Positions 35,090-46,120 of a stretch of DNA of 64,000 nucleotides are shown here, in pieces. The translations under genes were made by a program, and so were the position numbers. Location: assembly GCA_022605405.1 (NCBI GenBank), contig JABYQQ010000036.1:62001-126000 (forward strand), in the 5' to 3' direction. This stretch comes from Earliella scabrosa. Its lineage: Eukaryota; Basidiomycota; Agaricomycetes; Polyporales; Polyporaceae. Position 1 is the first letter of the stretch; each line of letters opens with the position of its first letter. The notes beneath the pieces were generated by a model. That model searched no databases. It was not told the origin of the DNA and saw only the letters and a program-made list of their open reading frames with translations.

Positions 35090-36998
35090 ATGGCTCTGAA
35101 GCGCTGGATCTTGGCATATGCATTGGTGGCTGGGACGTTTGGCGCGTATGGGCAGGAGGATCACACACAGTGCGCCAGTAATCAGCTGGACTGGTACGAG
35201 GACGCGGTTGGGGAGACACCATGTGAGTGCTGCTCTCGTTCTGGCTGCCAACTGTCTTCATGAAGCACGACGCTCCACCTTGGACGTGAATCTGCGCAGG
35301 TGTTACGTATCAACGACTACGGCAGATCTGCAACAGTGATTGTGAGTTTTTCTGCCCTTGTCTACGCGCTTCCAGACGTCGGTCTATGTGACGCTGGAGC
35401 TGAACGAGCGGTCATTCAGATCGAGTGGGGGAGTTCAGGTCCCTGACTCCGGGGGACAACTGTGATGACCAAGTCTGTGAGTTCATGTCCCGTTCGCGAC
35501 ACCCAAACGCATATACCCATGTGCAATTTAGCTGCCTGTTGCTGCAACACGATAGCATGGTCGCTGAGCATGCTGTGCTTCAAGTACGTCATGGGCTCCC
35601 GTTCCCTGTGTCAGCCTCCCTTCCTGAACTGTGCGCGCAGTTGTCAGTACGCCGAAGCCAACCAGCCCAACGGGATCGATGCCGGTGGGTACTGATATCC
35701 AGTCACAATGAAGCTTCCTGAATCGTTTTGCTCTGGTGACAGGAGCCGGGGGCGCCGATATCTATCTAGCGACGTGCAGAGACCGGACGAAGGATAAAGA
35801 GTGAGCGCATCTTCCGCTCGGCCTACGGAATCTCATCTCAGCGTTCCCATAGGTTGCGCTCCGATATTCAGCAAGCCGTCTGCAACAAGGAAATCAAACT
35901 CGATCGCACTCTCTACAATCTATTCTGGAGCGACGGCGCGTGGTACGTGCTCCTTCCCATCAGTGCACTCACCTAATTCAATACCCATCTTGTCGTTCCA
36001 CCCCTTCTAGGTTCTAGTGAGTCCTCGGCGTTGCCTTTGTTGGATACGTTCCCCTCTTACGCTGAATGGATGCTTCAGCACATACTTCAAGCAGACGATG
36101 CAGAAAGACCTCGCTGTAACGAACAACAACACGTTCACGAAATGCGCGTCCACGACGCGGAACGAGACCGACACCACCAGCTTAGGTCCCTCGAGCACAG
36201 AATCTTCAGCCGGCGCAACAGGCACGGACTCGTCGAGCAACGCGTCCTCGTCGAGGACGAACCTCGCTCCCATCATCGGCGGCGCCGTAGGCGGCGTCAT
36301 TGCGCTGCTCGCAATCGCCGGCGGGCTGCTCTTCTGCTTCTGGAAGAGGCTCAGGCGACAGCGCGGCCCCAAACCGCTCGACCTCTCGACCGAGTACAAC
36401 AATCGCCGTCGGTACTCGGACGACCCACCCCAAATGGGCGCAGTGACCCCGTTCACGGCGCCACCATCCACACACAGTCCGTCTTCTCCCTCTTGTCCAT
36501 CTGACTCTCACTGACCCCAACCTCGCAGGCCGAGGGTATGGCGCCCCTTCCGAGTCCTCCGCCGATCCCGAGTCTCACGCCTTACTCCCCAGGGGACCGA
36601 CCTCCGCCGGCAGCACGAGCGAGTTCGGCCCCTCGGGTTCCAGCAGCGCAAGCACGCGCCCGTCCAAGTTCCGCGCGCCCCCAAGCTACGGCGGCTACCC
36701 CCTCTCGAGCCCCGAGCCCGAGTCCGAGCTCGACGCGGATCGCCACGAGGACGCGGGCCCCGCGCCGCACCTGCAGCGTTCGGCGTCGGGCAGGCTCCCG
36801 CCTGCGTACCGCCGCTCGTGGGACGCGACGGACGCGGCGCCGCCACTTGTCGAGGTCGCCGAGTCGGAGACGCAACAGGGCTCGAGCTCGTACAGTGGAC
36901 AGGCGGAGCAGGTCCGGCCGCTCCCCATCCCGCAGCAGTACCCGAGGGACGTCAAGGCGCCGCTGCATGTTGTCAGCGGGCAGGAAGTGCCTTCATAG
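35090..36998 (+). CDS. G3: Cys-rich single-pass membrane protein with PPxY-type tail
   Basis: Third paralogue, separated from G2 by the MFS relic and AP-2 sigma. Signal peptide (MALKRWILAYALVAGTFGAY), then CASNQLDWYEDAVGETPC, VTYQRLRQICNSDY, SLTPGDNCDDQV, ACCCNTIAWSLSMLC, NGIDAGAGGADIYLATC, LRSDIQQAVCNKEIKLD, NLFWSDGAWFYTYFKQTM and NNNTFTKC. A 6-nt exon (36011-36016) is required. The membrane helix IIGGAVGGVIALLAIAGGLL is followed by FCFWKRLRRQR. After one more intron the tail contains an acidic-dileucine-like ESHALL, APPSYGGYPL and QRSASGRLPPAYRRSWDA; PPAY fits the PPxY ligand of WW domains. These are motif matches, not proof of binding. Confidence 0.82.
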
Positions 36999-38479
36999 GC
37001 GTGAGATTGCCTCGCGTGTTCTGTTCGCGTTCTGGGGTGCCTAGGCATGGCTGCTCGTTTGCTTGCCTGCTTCAGGCGCAATGTTACTTATGGACTATTG
37101 CTTTGGCCCATGTCTATGGGATGGTTTACGGATTCACGAGTTCGCTGTTGACTTAGTTACGTCCTGTACATAGCGACTCTGCTGAGCCATGCTTGGTACT
37201 GTATATAACAGTGATTTGGAGTCTCCAAGGGAGCGCCCTGTGCTGGCCACTGTCAGCCAGGCTGTGGCCAAGCACACAACATCGACTCTTTTGTATGTAT
37301 TGAGAACACATGGGCGGTCCGATGAAGGATGCCAGCACTGACTCGAGCATCCGTACTTACAACATCGATTGATGCTGGATGGTGCACGATGGTGATCCGG
37401 ACACGGTGATATCACCGCGCGGATGTGGTGCCTCCGATTTGGGCCCCTCAGGAGGGCCGGCTTATGTTTGATTGCCAGCGAGGTTCTGACATTGACAATC
37501 CCCCTGGCCAGCTAAGTATGTAAGTACGCCTGTCGGAACTTGCGACGGATGAGTCATGGTGAGCTGATCAGGGCAGGTCGAGGACTGCTCTTTGGGAGGA
37601 CGTACAACGTTCGAAGTTGATATGGATAGACAGATGGATCCCAACATCTCAAGAAGTGAGGCCGTACTTGACCACTGTATGAACGACGCGGCGAAGATTG
37701 ACCTCATTGGACAGATATTACTGAAAGGTGAGGTGATGCGGTGAAATGAGGTCGACCGCGAACTGGAAGCCTAAGTAAACCGAACCCCTGGATACTGACG
37801 TCCTTGATCGACCGATCACCTCCAGTCTCTCTGAGTACTGGAACATGAGCCTTCAGTAAGTACAGAGGGTTCGTTCGAGCCTGAGCGGTAGGCGACTTGC
37901 TCGGTCTGTAGAAATGCTGACATTGAGGAGAAAGTGGCGAAACAGGCACGGCAGTCACAGCCCACGCGAGAGGGCGCGTCGGCGGGCGAGGCGGGCGGAG
38001 AGCGCCTATTGCGTGCGTCACTTTATGGTTTCCATGGCTGCGGCTTCTCTTCCCCCGCAGCGACCAGGTGCGACGCCCGTGGCAGAATCTGTTCTGTGTG
38101 TGCTTGCATGCATATCGGATGGTTGAACGTTGGGGTCGAGAACATGGCGGGGGGCGGAGGAGGACCGTCCGAGCAGGAAAATGATGATCAGAACGGGAGT
38201 GATACTGGGCCAAATAAGCGCAAAGATGGGGAGGAGGCGTCTGTCGCGGCGAGTGCCTCTCTCACCCCGACCTGTCTGTCTCAGTCTGTCTCGTACAAAA
38301 CGACCAACGCTGGCTAAGGCCGCCCGGGCTGTACGGCATTCTCTTTCACTTCCCTTCTTCTGCCCTCCATAGCAGCCCCACGCTCCTTGCTCTCCAGGCG
38401 GTCGACCGTCCCGCGTCCCGCCGTCCTGCTCGTCAGCACATAGCCCACATCCGCCCTCGACTCTCCCAGCAACAGCAAC
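36999..38479. other. Long upstream region of the mucin gene
   Basis: About 1.5 kb without a supported gene. A long minus-strand open frame (about 38018-38932) overlaps it, but I judge that to be a shadow of GC-rich codon usage. Such a large upstream region would suit a highly regulated sensor gene. Confidence 0.45.
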
Positions 38480-41400
38480 ATGTTCGTCTCTAACGTTATT
38501 CTCGCCTCTCTCCTCGCTTCGGCCGCACACGTCGACGCCTCTCGCTCCTCCTTCCACTCCTCCCATGCCCGTCGCTCTCTCGCAAACAAGAGGGAACACG
38601 TCTCGGACCTCTTGAAGGAGCGTGCCCTTGGTGACCTCCTCGGTGAGTACCTCCCTCCCTTCGCTTTTCCACTTGTACATCCCACCTTTGCACACACCAT
38701 CCGGAGTGGGTCTGGCCATGCGTAGTCCCGCTCGTCCATCGCCGCTCAGGCATTCGGTGGCAGTCTGGCAGCAATCCGTTGCTATGGCCCGCCAACCGAT
38801 CCTACCGTGTTGCACATCTCCCTCTCTCTCCCTCCATTCCACCTTGAGACGGCCAGGCGCCGCGGTCTTCCACTGTATGCCCGCCTCGTGCCAAGGCTGT
38901 CTGGGTCGCTGCGGGCGGGTCGAACGCGTCAACTTGTGGTCCGATTGAGATGGAAAGACCGCTCAGTGAACTCTGCGGCCGGTCCAGTCCTTCCCTCGTT
39001 CGCCGATAGTGCGCCACGCCATTCGCATTCTTCCTGCGAGGAGGCATTCCCTATCGTGACTCGTTCCATGTCGTGCGCCATCCGAGCATACGGAACGCGC
39101 CAGCGGATGGGAGTTCTGGCTGTGTTTTGCGCTGTGGCCGTGTTGTTCACATCGCCCGCCACGTTCATCTCCGTCCATCTGTCCACTCCCGCCGCTAGAT
39201 GTTACCCGTCTTGCTGGAGGTCCCATTCGTGATGTCCTAGTCCGTCGAAGATGCGCTTCCCACCAATGGGCTTGGTGGGCGGCGGGTCTCCTTGACGGGC
39301 ATGCCGTGGCGCCTGTGATCATCATGCTGAAGTTTTGATGCCTCATGCGGCATGGCGTTCAAATTCCAACCGCTTGACCCGCTCCCGGCGGCGTTCAATG
39401 TCGCGCAACATGTTTCGGTGATGTCTTCCCCAGCCTCAGTGTTGTCAACTTGGCAGACTTGCGGCGAGCCGTGGCCATGTCGCGACGCGTTGAATGGGCG
39501 CTTGTACGCCATAATTCGATCGTACTCGATTAGGAACAACGCCGGTCGCGGAGGCGCCCGTGTTGCCCTGGGCGGGAATGATGTTCACGTTTTTCCGTGC
39601 TTCTGTCATCATGCGAAGAACGATGAGTGCTAACGATTGGATGCAGGAAATGTGGGCGATCTGCTCGGTGACCTGGGTAAGGACACCGGGACCCTGTTGG
39701 ACAACGGGTTCAACAACCTGGGTGACGTGGTTGGTGGAGATGAGGAGGAGACGACTTCCCTGGTATCCGCGAGCTCAACGACGTTGTCGTCCTCTTCGGC
39801 GTCGCTCAACTCGACGGAGTCCCTTAACTCGACCTCGACCGTCTCAGCCTCAACAACCGACTCTGTATCCGCCAGCCTTACCGACTCTGTATCCGCCAGC
39901 CTCACCGACTCCGTATTACCGAGCATCACCGACTCGGTCACGCCCAGCATCACCGACAGCGCCTCGGCCTCAGTCACCGAGTCGGTCTCCGCGACATCCA
40001 CTCCTGAGCCCGAGAACCCATTCTCTTCGTGGCTCTCCTCCATCCTCAACCCCTTCCCTCCAACCAGCGCACCGGAGCCAAGTGAGAGCGCGACCATCAC
40101 CAGTTCTGACGTACCTGCTCCTTCGGATTCGGTGACGGAATCAGAGTCGTCGTCTTCATCGGCGCCCTGGTGGGAGTTCCCCACTCCGTCGTCGAGCTCC
40201 GAGTCCGCCAGCATCACGCCTCCTCCTGAAAGCGAATCCGTGACTGCGTCTGCGTCGGTGTCGGCAAGTGAGAGCGAGTCGTCGAGCAGCTCTTCAAGCA
40301 GCTCCAACTGGTGGGAGTGGCCATTCCCTGGGTCTTCGTCCTCGTCTTCCGAATCCGCTTCCGCTTCCGAATCCGCCTCCGCTTCCGAATCTGCCTCTGT
40401 CTCTGTTTCGGAGTCCATCAGCGAGTCGGTCTCGATCACAGTTTCGAGCAGCAGCAGGTGTGTTACAGATACAGTCAGTATGAGTATTAGTGCGTCTAGC
40501 TGACTGTATATATTCCTCAGTGTCACCGACCTTCCAGGAGGCGGCAACTTCAGTGTCTCCGTCACCGAGAGCGTCAGCGTCAGCGCCAGCGCCAGCGTCA
40601 GCGCAAACATTACCGGCAGCGTCAGCTTCAGCAGCACCGCGTCCGAGAGTGGTACAGTCATCAGCCTGCCGTCGGTGTCGGAATCAGTCTCCGACAGCTT
40701 CTCCTCCGTCACGACGTCCTGGTCGCTTTCGGTCACGCCTTCCGTCAACTCTCAGTTCACATTCTTGGACGCGACCTCACTCGCCGTCGCCGAGTCATCG
40801 CCGAGCAGCCAAGCGTCCGCGACCTCGCTCACTGACCCGGATGCGCCGACGTCGACGTTCTCCGTGACGTTCACGGCCGCCGCTGCAGAGTCCGCGCGGC
40901 CATCGGCCCCTCCTCTTCCCTCCGGTCTCCCCACGCAGATCTTCCCTGTGTACGGCTCGAAGCCCAACGACCCCGACTTGGTCGGTTACACGGGCATCTC
41001 CATCCTGTTCGACTCTGGCCTGAACTGGAACTTTGTCGTCAACAACGGGAACTCGTCCTCTCAGATCTTCGCGTGGATGTCGCCCATTCTCCAGGTTGCC
41101 CTGTCTCTTGCGCGTACGTGCCCCCTCGGCTTCACTGAGATCCACTATGCTGATATAACGTCGGTCAACAGCTGAACAGGTCAAGACGTACCAGCTCCGC
41201 GTCCACGTTCCCGACGACTACAAGAGCGAGCAGGACCTCAACCTCTTGGAGACAATGTACCTCGCCTGGATCCCCTCCGAGTCGGTTGATCTCCTCGCGC
41301 AGCAGCTCAAGGTCGCCTCCTCCCAGTTCTACACCGCGCTCTCGTCTCCATACAGCGACCTTGCGCGCCACGTCGTGTCGAGCTTCCCCGTCAGGAGTGT

Positions 41401-41827
41401 TGCTCCCGGCAACAGTGGCACCCCCGGCGACAATTCGTCCGGTGCCTCCACGTCCGGTGCGAGCAACTCGTCCAAGACGCGTGAGGATGCGATCATCGGT
41501 GTCGTCTCCTCCCTCGGTGCGATCACCCTGTTGATCCTCGGCTTCCTCATCTTCCGCGCCATCAAGCAGCGCCGCGAGCTCGCGCACCGTCGTCTCTCGG
41601 ACCCGCACGACAACGAGTTCATCGGCGCGCCGCCAGCGGAGCACGAGTTCGACCGCGACAGTGTCGGTGGCCAGCGCCGTCGCTCGTTCTACTACGCCGC
41701 GGACTCCCTGCGTGGCTTCCAGGACCACAACGCAGCTGCTGTCGAGGATCCGTTCAACCCCGGCATGCGTGAGCGTCGCCCAGTGATCGGCACGCCGATC
41801 CTGCGCGATAACACCATGAACTGGTAA
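38480..41827 (+). CDS. Msb2-like signalling mucin (cell-surface sensor)
   Basis: Four exons, 38480-38642, 39647-40457, 40521-41113 and 41172-41827, join in frame to 740 residues. Signal peptide MFVSNVILASLLASAAHVDA is followed by a Ser/Thr-rich mucin region with repeats such as TDSVSASLTDSVSASLTDSV, which should be heavily O-glycosylated. Next comes a folded membrane-proximal region with GISILFDSGLNWNFVVNNGN, SSQIFAWMSPILQVAL, TMYLAWIPSESVDLLAQQLK and ASSQFYTALSSP. It matches the layout of the Hkr1/Msb2 homology domain (FVV.N..S..QIF, then LA.IPS..V..L). One helix (IIGVVSSLGAITLLILGFLI) precedes a basic cytoplasmic tail of about 90 residues. Msb2 proteins sense wall or osmotic state or surface contact and signal through Cdc42 to MAP kinases. 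Intron 1 is 1004 nt, far longer than any other here. Confidence 0.75.
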
Positions 41828-43291
41828 ACCGCGGCGCACCGAACGGAGATCACGGAAGATGGACAGTGTTCTTGTAAATGATGGGGCTTATAGACCGACG
41901 GACGACCCTGGAGGCGGCCTGGCTTGGAGATCCAAAATGACATCAGGCCAGACGCTCTCTCTCTCCACGTAATCCCCCACCACCCGCCCCCGTATGGTCT
42001 CTCTCTGTGCTAGTTTTTGTGTTTGTGTCTGTGTTCAGTTGGGCTCGGTTTTCTTCACGCGTATGGGTGGGCACCCGGGTGGGCGTTGGGCCGCGCATCT
42101 CTCGTCTTGAGCATGGACGGCGGCCCCCGACGGCGTGCGCTGTCAGGCTGTTCTGCGTTCTGAGGACGGTCTGGCAGTGCGCCGCTGCAGGCTGCCCGTC
42201 TCTGCCCTTGCTCTTCACGTCTTGCACGACCCTCTCCGCTCCTTAACGACCTTTCTTCTTCCTCTTCACTCCTCTTCTCTCTGCCCATACACTATATTCG
42301 TTTTCAATATTTATTTGCACTGTGGGCCCGCGCCCGCTCGATACCCCCACGCGGCTCGTCGCGGCAGCCGTGTGCACAGTGCCTGCTTTACGTAGCTTTT
42401 TCTGTTCTTGTTTTTGGAAGCTGTTGATCCCCTGTCGTATACCTTACGTTCCTCACGAGTGACGGGTTCGCGTGCTCAGTCAGACTAGTAGTGCTGGTAG
42501 CTAGCTCATTTGCTCATTGGTCCTCCACCGTATACAGCCTCCTTCTGTCGGATATACATATGTAGTGTTCAGAGCGCCAGGAGCTCACGCGCAGCACTCT
42601 GGAAGTCCAGGACTCTCCCTACCTCGTACCCTTTGGCTCTCGCGTACATCAGGTACTTCGCCGTCGTCGCGCCAGTGGCTGCCAGACACCCTTTCCCCAT
42701 TTCAAGTCCCCGGTACATACTTGTCGAGTCGTGCCTTCTTGTGGATTGGATCGCTCGCAGCCCTGGTGCTACATATACAGTGATCATCAGTCCAACTGTC
42801 CCGTTCCTCCTCTGCATCCTCCTCGTCCCTCACCTCACTTATTAATATCTCGGTTTAGAACGAGCCCTGTGGACTCGCGAGTCGTGCGCCCCCTGCCTCG
42901 TCCCTTGTCTCTCAAGTATCTCTCTGAGTCTATATCGATATATCTCAGCCGTATCGGCTCATAGCCTCATATGCAGCATGTTCTTCTATACACGCGACGT
43001 TCGATGCTGCCGCTTCGTGTGAGTTGCCAGTCGTGCAAATCACTTCTCCCTGGCAGCACGTCCCGGCAAGCCATGGAGCGCGACCACCGCGGGAACAGCG
43101 CGATACGGCTTGCCCATCGTTGCCAGTCCGCGAGACAGACGTGAACACGGTCGTGACGGATGCATTGGTGCGTCTCTCGCTTCTCAGCCAGAGGCGCCAC
43201 CATTTTCATTCAGTGCTCGGTGCCCAACACAGCTCCCGCCACAACGTGTGGCCCATCGTTCAACGTTCGTCGCTCAATCTTCAATATCACG
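41828..43291. other. Convergent 3' region
   Basis: About 1.46 kb between the stops of the mucin and the DenD-like gene. Pyrimidine-rich with many short frames. I see no gene. Confidence 0.5.
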
Positions 43292-44566
43292 TCACACCTT
43301 CCCCTCCTTCAGCTGCTGCTGGAACCGCCGCACAATCGGCTCCATCCCGCCCTCATCGGCCACAAAGCCCAACCCGCGTGCGTACGCACAGTCAAACCGC
43401 GCGGGCCACGACGCCACCACGCGGCGATTCACGGGGTCATCCTCGAAGCGGACGAGCGCAAGCGCGTCGGGGCCCGCGACGGCCGCGAGCGCCGCGAGCT
43501 CCTCGCGCACGGTCGTCGTGAAGCCCGGGAGGCAGACGACGCGCGTGTGCGCGAGGAAGCGCTCCGCAGGGACCCGCCGCGCGTGCACGAGGTTCGCCAC
43601 CGTTGTCTCCGGGCTTGCGACCCAGAGCCCGAGGTTGAGCGCGGGGGAGGCGAGCGAGTCGCCGATCGGGCAGGTGGTTGGAAGGCCTTGGAGCGGCTCG
43701 CGGATGATGCCTGGCGATGGCGGCACATATAGAAGTGGTAGTGAGAGCGAGAACACGGGCGTGAGGACGAGGGAGACGGGAGGGCGTTGGAGGGGCTTAC
43801 CGGACATGAAGGCAGACGTCGCTGCGGAAGGTGGGCCTGGGCGGACGACGATGGTGGGAAGCCGGAGAATGCGGCCGTCGACGAACCCGCGACGGCTGTA
43901 TTCGTTGATGAAGATCTCGTCGACGAGCTTGCCCATCCCGTACGCGCCCTGCGGCGTCGCAATTGTGTCTGGTGTGATAACATCGGGCTAGGCGAGCCAT
44001 AAGCAGGGCTCCGGTGTATATATGAGGGCAGAAGGACGAACCAGAGGACCGCCGTACACGGCTAGGGACGACGTAAAGATGAACTTGATGAGTTGGCCTG
44101 CTTGTGCCCCATACTTCCGAGCTGCCTCTAGGACTGCGCGCACGGAGTCGACATTGACCTAGGAGTCGTGAGTGCCAGTTCTATCATGGCCCGAGGGAAC
44201 AGACCTTGACGCCGAGGTCGAAGTTGTCCTCGGAACCCCGGGACATGATCCCATGAAAGCAGTAGAGCGTGTCGGGCACGCCGTACTCGGTCTGGAAGAG
44301 CGCGTCGACTTGCGCTGGATCTGTCAGGTCAGTCTTGATTGTGATAGCCCTCGCGCCGGCAGGGGCTTGCGGTTCCACGATGTCAGCGAGGATCAGTCGC
44401 ACGTCCGCCGTGTTTGCATCGTTCTGAAGGGCTTGTGCGAGCTGAAAGGAGGAGATGGGGCAAGTTAGCTTCCGAGGGACACGTCCGCACGACTTCTCAA
44501 CTTCGTACTCACCAGCTGTCCGAGCCATCCGCCAGCTCCCGTGATCAAAATGACTGTACTATGCAT
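43292..44566 (-). CDS. NAD-dependent epimerase/dehydratase, DenD-like (D-erythronate dehydrogenase type)
   Basis: Extended short-chain dehydrogenase. The start exon encodes MHSTVILITGAGGWLGQL with the dinucleotide motif GAGGWLG and splices to LAQALQNDANTADVRLILAD. Later exons give DTLYCFHGIMSRGSEDNFDLG, FIFTSSLAVYGGPL, DTIATPQGAYGMGKLVDEIF with the catalytic Tyr and Lys (YxxxK), EYSRRGFVDGRILRLPTIVV, GIIREPLQGLPTTCP, and VANLVHARRVPAE. The segment FDLGVKVN and the YSRRGFVDGR...LPT.VVRPG block are typical of bacterial DenD, which oxidises D-erythronate to 2-oxo-tetronate. The catalytic Ser lies in FTSSLAV. About five introns; intact. It follows the aldolase gene on the same strand, suggesting a shared pathway. 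Confidence 0.8.
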
Positions 44567-44886
44567 GTCGGACAACGGCTTCACTCTGCTGTACGCGACC
44601 GACAGATAGAGCAGTCGATTGGGAGGTCTCATCCAGCATGCTACAAATGAGTCAGCATGTGTCCCGTGAACGGAAATAGACCTCGAGGACTCCCGGAGGA
44701 GACCCCGACGGAGCTCCCCTGCTCAATGACATCACACGTGGACCATGTCGGGCCGCCACACCGGGCACTGGTGGAGAAAGATACATCGACACAGACGCAA
44801 GGATACAGGTGCACCTGAGCGCATACTATACCCATATCAGCGCAAACGAATCCTGGGGAGATTGCGAACGCACCAACTGAGACACT
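44567..44886. other. Intergenic spacer of the dehydrogenase-aldolase pair
   Basis: About 320 bp between the aldolase stop and the dehydrogenase start, both on the minus strand. Long enough to hold a separate promoter. No motif is convincing. Confidence 0.4.
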
Positions 44887-46120
44887 TTAGGCCTTGCCCG
44901 CCGAGCCAAACAGGTGGAAGAATCGCTCGCAAACCTCCTCAAACACCTTCGTTGCGTCTTCGACTGCATCGGGGAATGGCTGGGTTTGCAGCGCCTCGGC
45001 CAGGCGTTTGGCGTACGGGTCCCGACCCCAGCTGTTGATATTGATCTGCATATCATGAGTCTCTGTGTCCCTGATACACAACGTATTCCGTATTCACCTT
45101 TGAGATGCCGTTCTTGATGCATTCCTTGAACAACTCGTCGGGGAGTTCATCGGTTCCATGCAAGCAGAGCGGGATCCTTCCTTGGAATGTCTGCTGCAGG
45201 TCCTTCAAGCTTCACGAACCATCCGGTCAGCAGAGGCAACACCAATGTCTCCTGACACTCACATATCCTGCCGGAAATTCGGCGGGTTGATGTACGACCC
45301 ATGCAAGTTCCCAATGCTGGGTGCAAGAATCTTCGCGCCAGTCCTGCACACATCGAATTCAGCCGTCCCTACCATCAACTTCAAGCACGCAAGCCTACCC
45401 CTCCATGAAAGCGAGTGCCTTCTCGGGCTTGGTAAGCTTCGCGTCGGAGATCATGCGGAGGCCGGCTTCACCTCCTTCAAGGCGTCCCAGCTCGACTTCG
45501 ACCGCGATACCGCACTTTTCTGCCCGCTCGACATACGGACGCGCCAGCGCGATGTTCTCCTCGTCGGTCTGGAAAGCACTCTGATCAGCGGGACGTCTGT
45601 GACAGTCCGATGTGAGTGCACATGCCTCTGCGTGGCTGGCGTCCACCATGATGCTGTCGAACGCGATGCCCTGCTCTGCGAGGGACAACGCGAGCTCGAG
45701 GTGCTCCGGGTCGGTCGCGTGGTCGAGGTTCACGGCGATCGGAACCGAAGCCTGGTGGGCTCTGTGATGGGGAATACGATGAGCACTTCAACACGGCAAG
45801 TGCTGCAAACTCACGCATTCAGGCAGAACTGGAGCCAGGGGCCCTTCCCATATGCGAGGGTGACGGGGAACATCTGTATGATCGCTGGGCTGCGGCAGCG
45901 CTCTGCAGCGCGGACGAGGCCGATCACGCAGTGCGCGTCGTAGCTGCCGGAAAGGAGACAGCATCAGCATGGGAAGCAAGCGTATATGCACAGAGGCGGT
46001 GGGAGGTGGGTGAGAAGGTGAATCTCATTGCCTTACATACCATGTTTGAGCCAAAATGCCATAACCTTCCTGCTCTGCCTTGCGCAGGATGGCCAGCGTG
46101 CGGTTGCCTTCGAGTGTCAT
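44887..46120 (-). CDS. Class II (zinc) ketose-bisphosphate aldolase family protein
   Basis: TIM-barrel aldolase related to fructose-bisphosphate and tagatose-bisphosphate aldolases. From an ATG at 46120: EGNRTLAILRKAEQEGYGIL, CYDAHCVIGLVRAAERC, then PIAVNLDHATDPEHLELALS (first zinc His), IAFDSIMVDASHAE + TDEENIALARPYVERA, IAVEVELGRLEGGEAGL, ILAPSIGNLHGSYINPPNFR (second His), IPLCLHGTDELPDELF (third His) and INSWGRDPYAKRLAEALQTQ. About seven exons; the E|T join needs a GC-AG intron (45569-45625). Active-site regions are present. An upstream in-frame extension (YRATVYGSSAG) is open, so the start could be earlier. Real substrates of the stand-alone fungal members are not established to my knowledge. 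Confidence 0.8.

Noticed and set aside
38018..38932. 304-codon minus-strand open frame across the mucin promoter, exon 1 and intron 1
   Set aside because: Its translation is Arg/Gly/Glu-rich with no domain, it is antisense to a well-supported signal-peptide exon, and GC-rich DNA often leaves such antisense frames open.
45158..45943. 261-codon plus-strand frame
   Set aside because: It is antisense to the aldolase exons, whose motifs are unmistakable.
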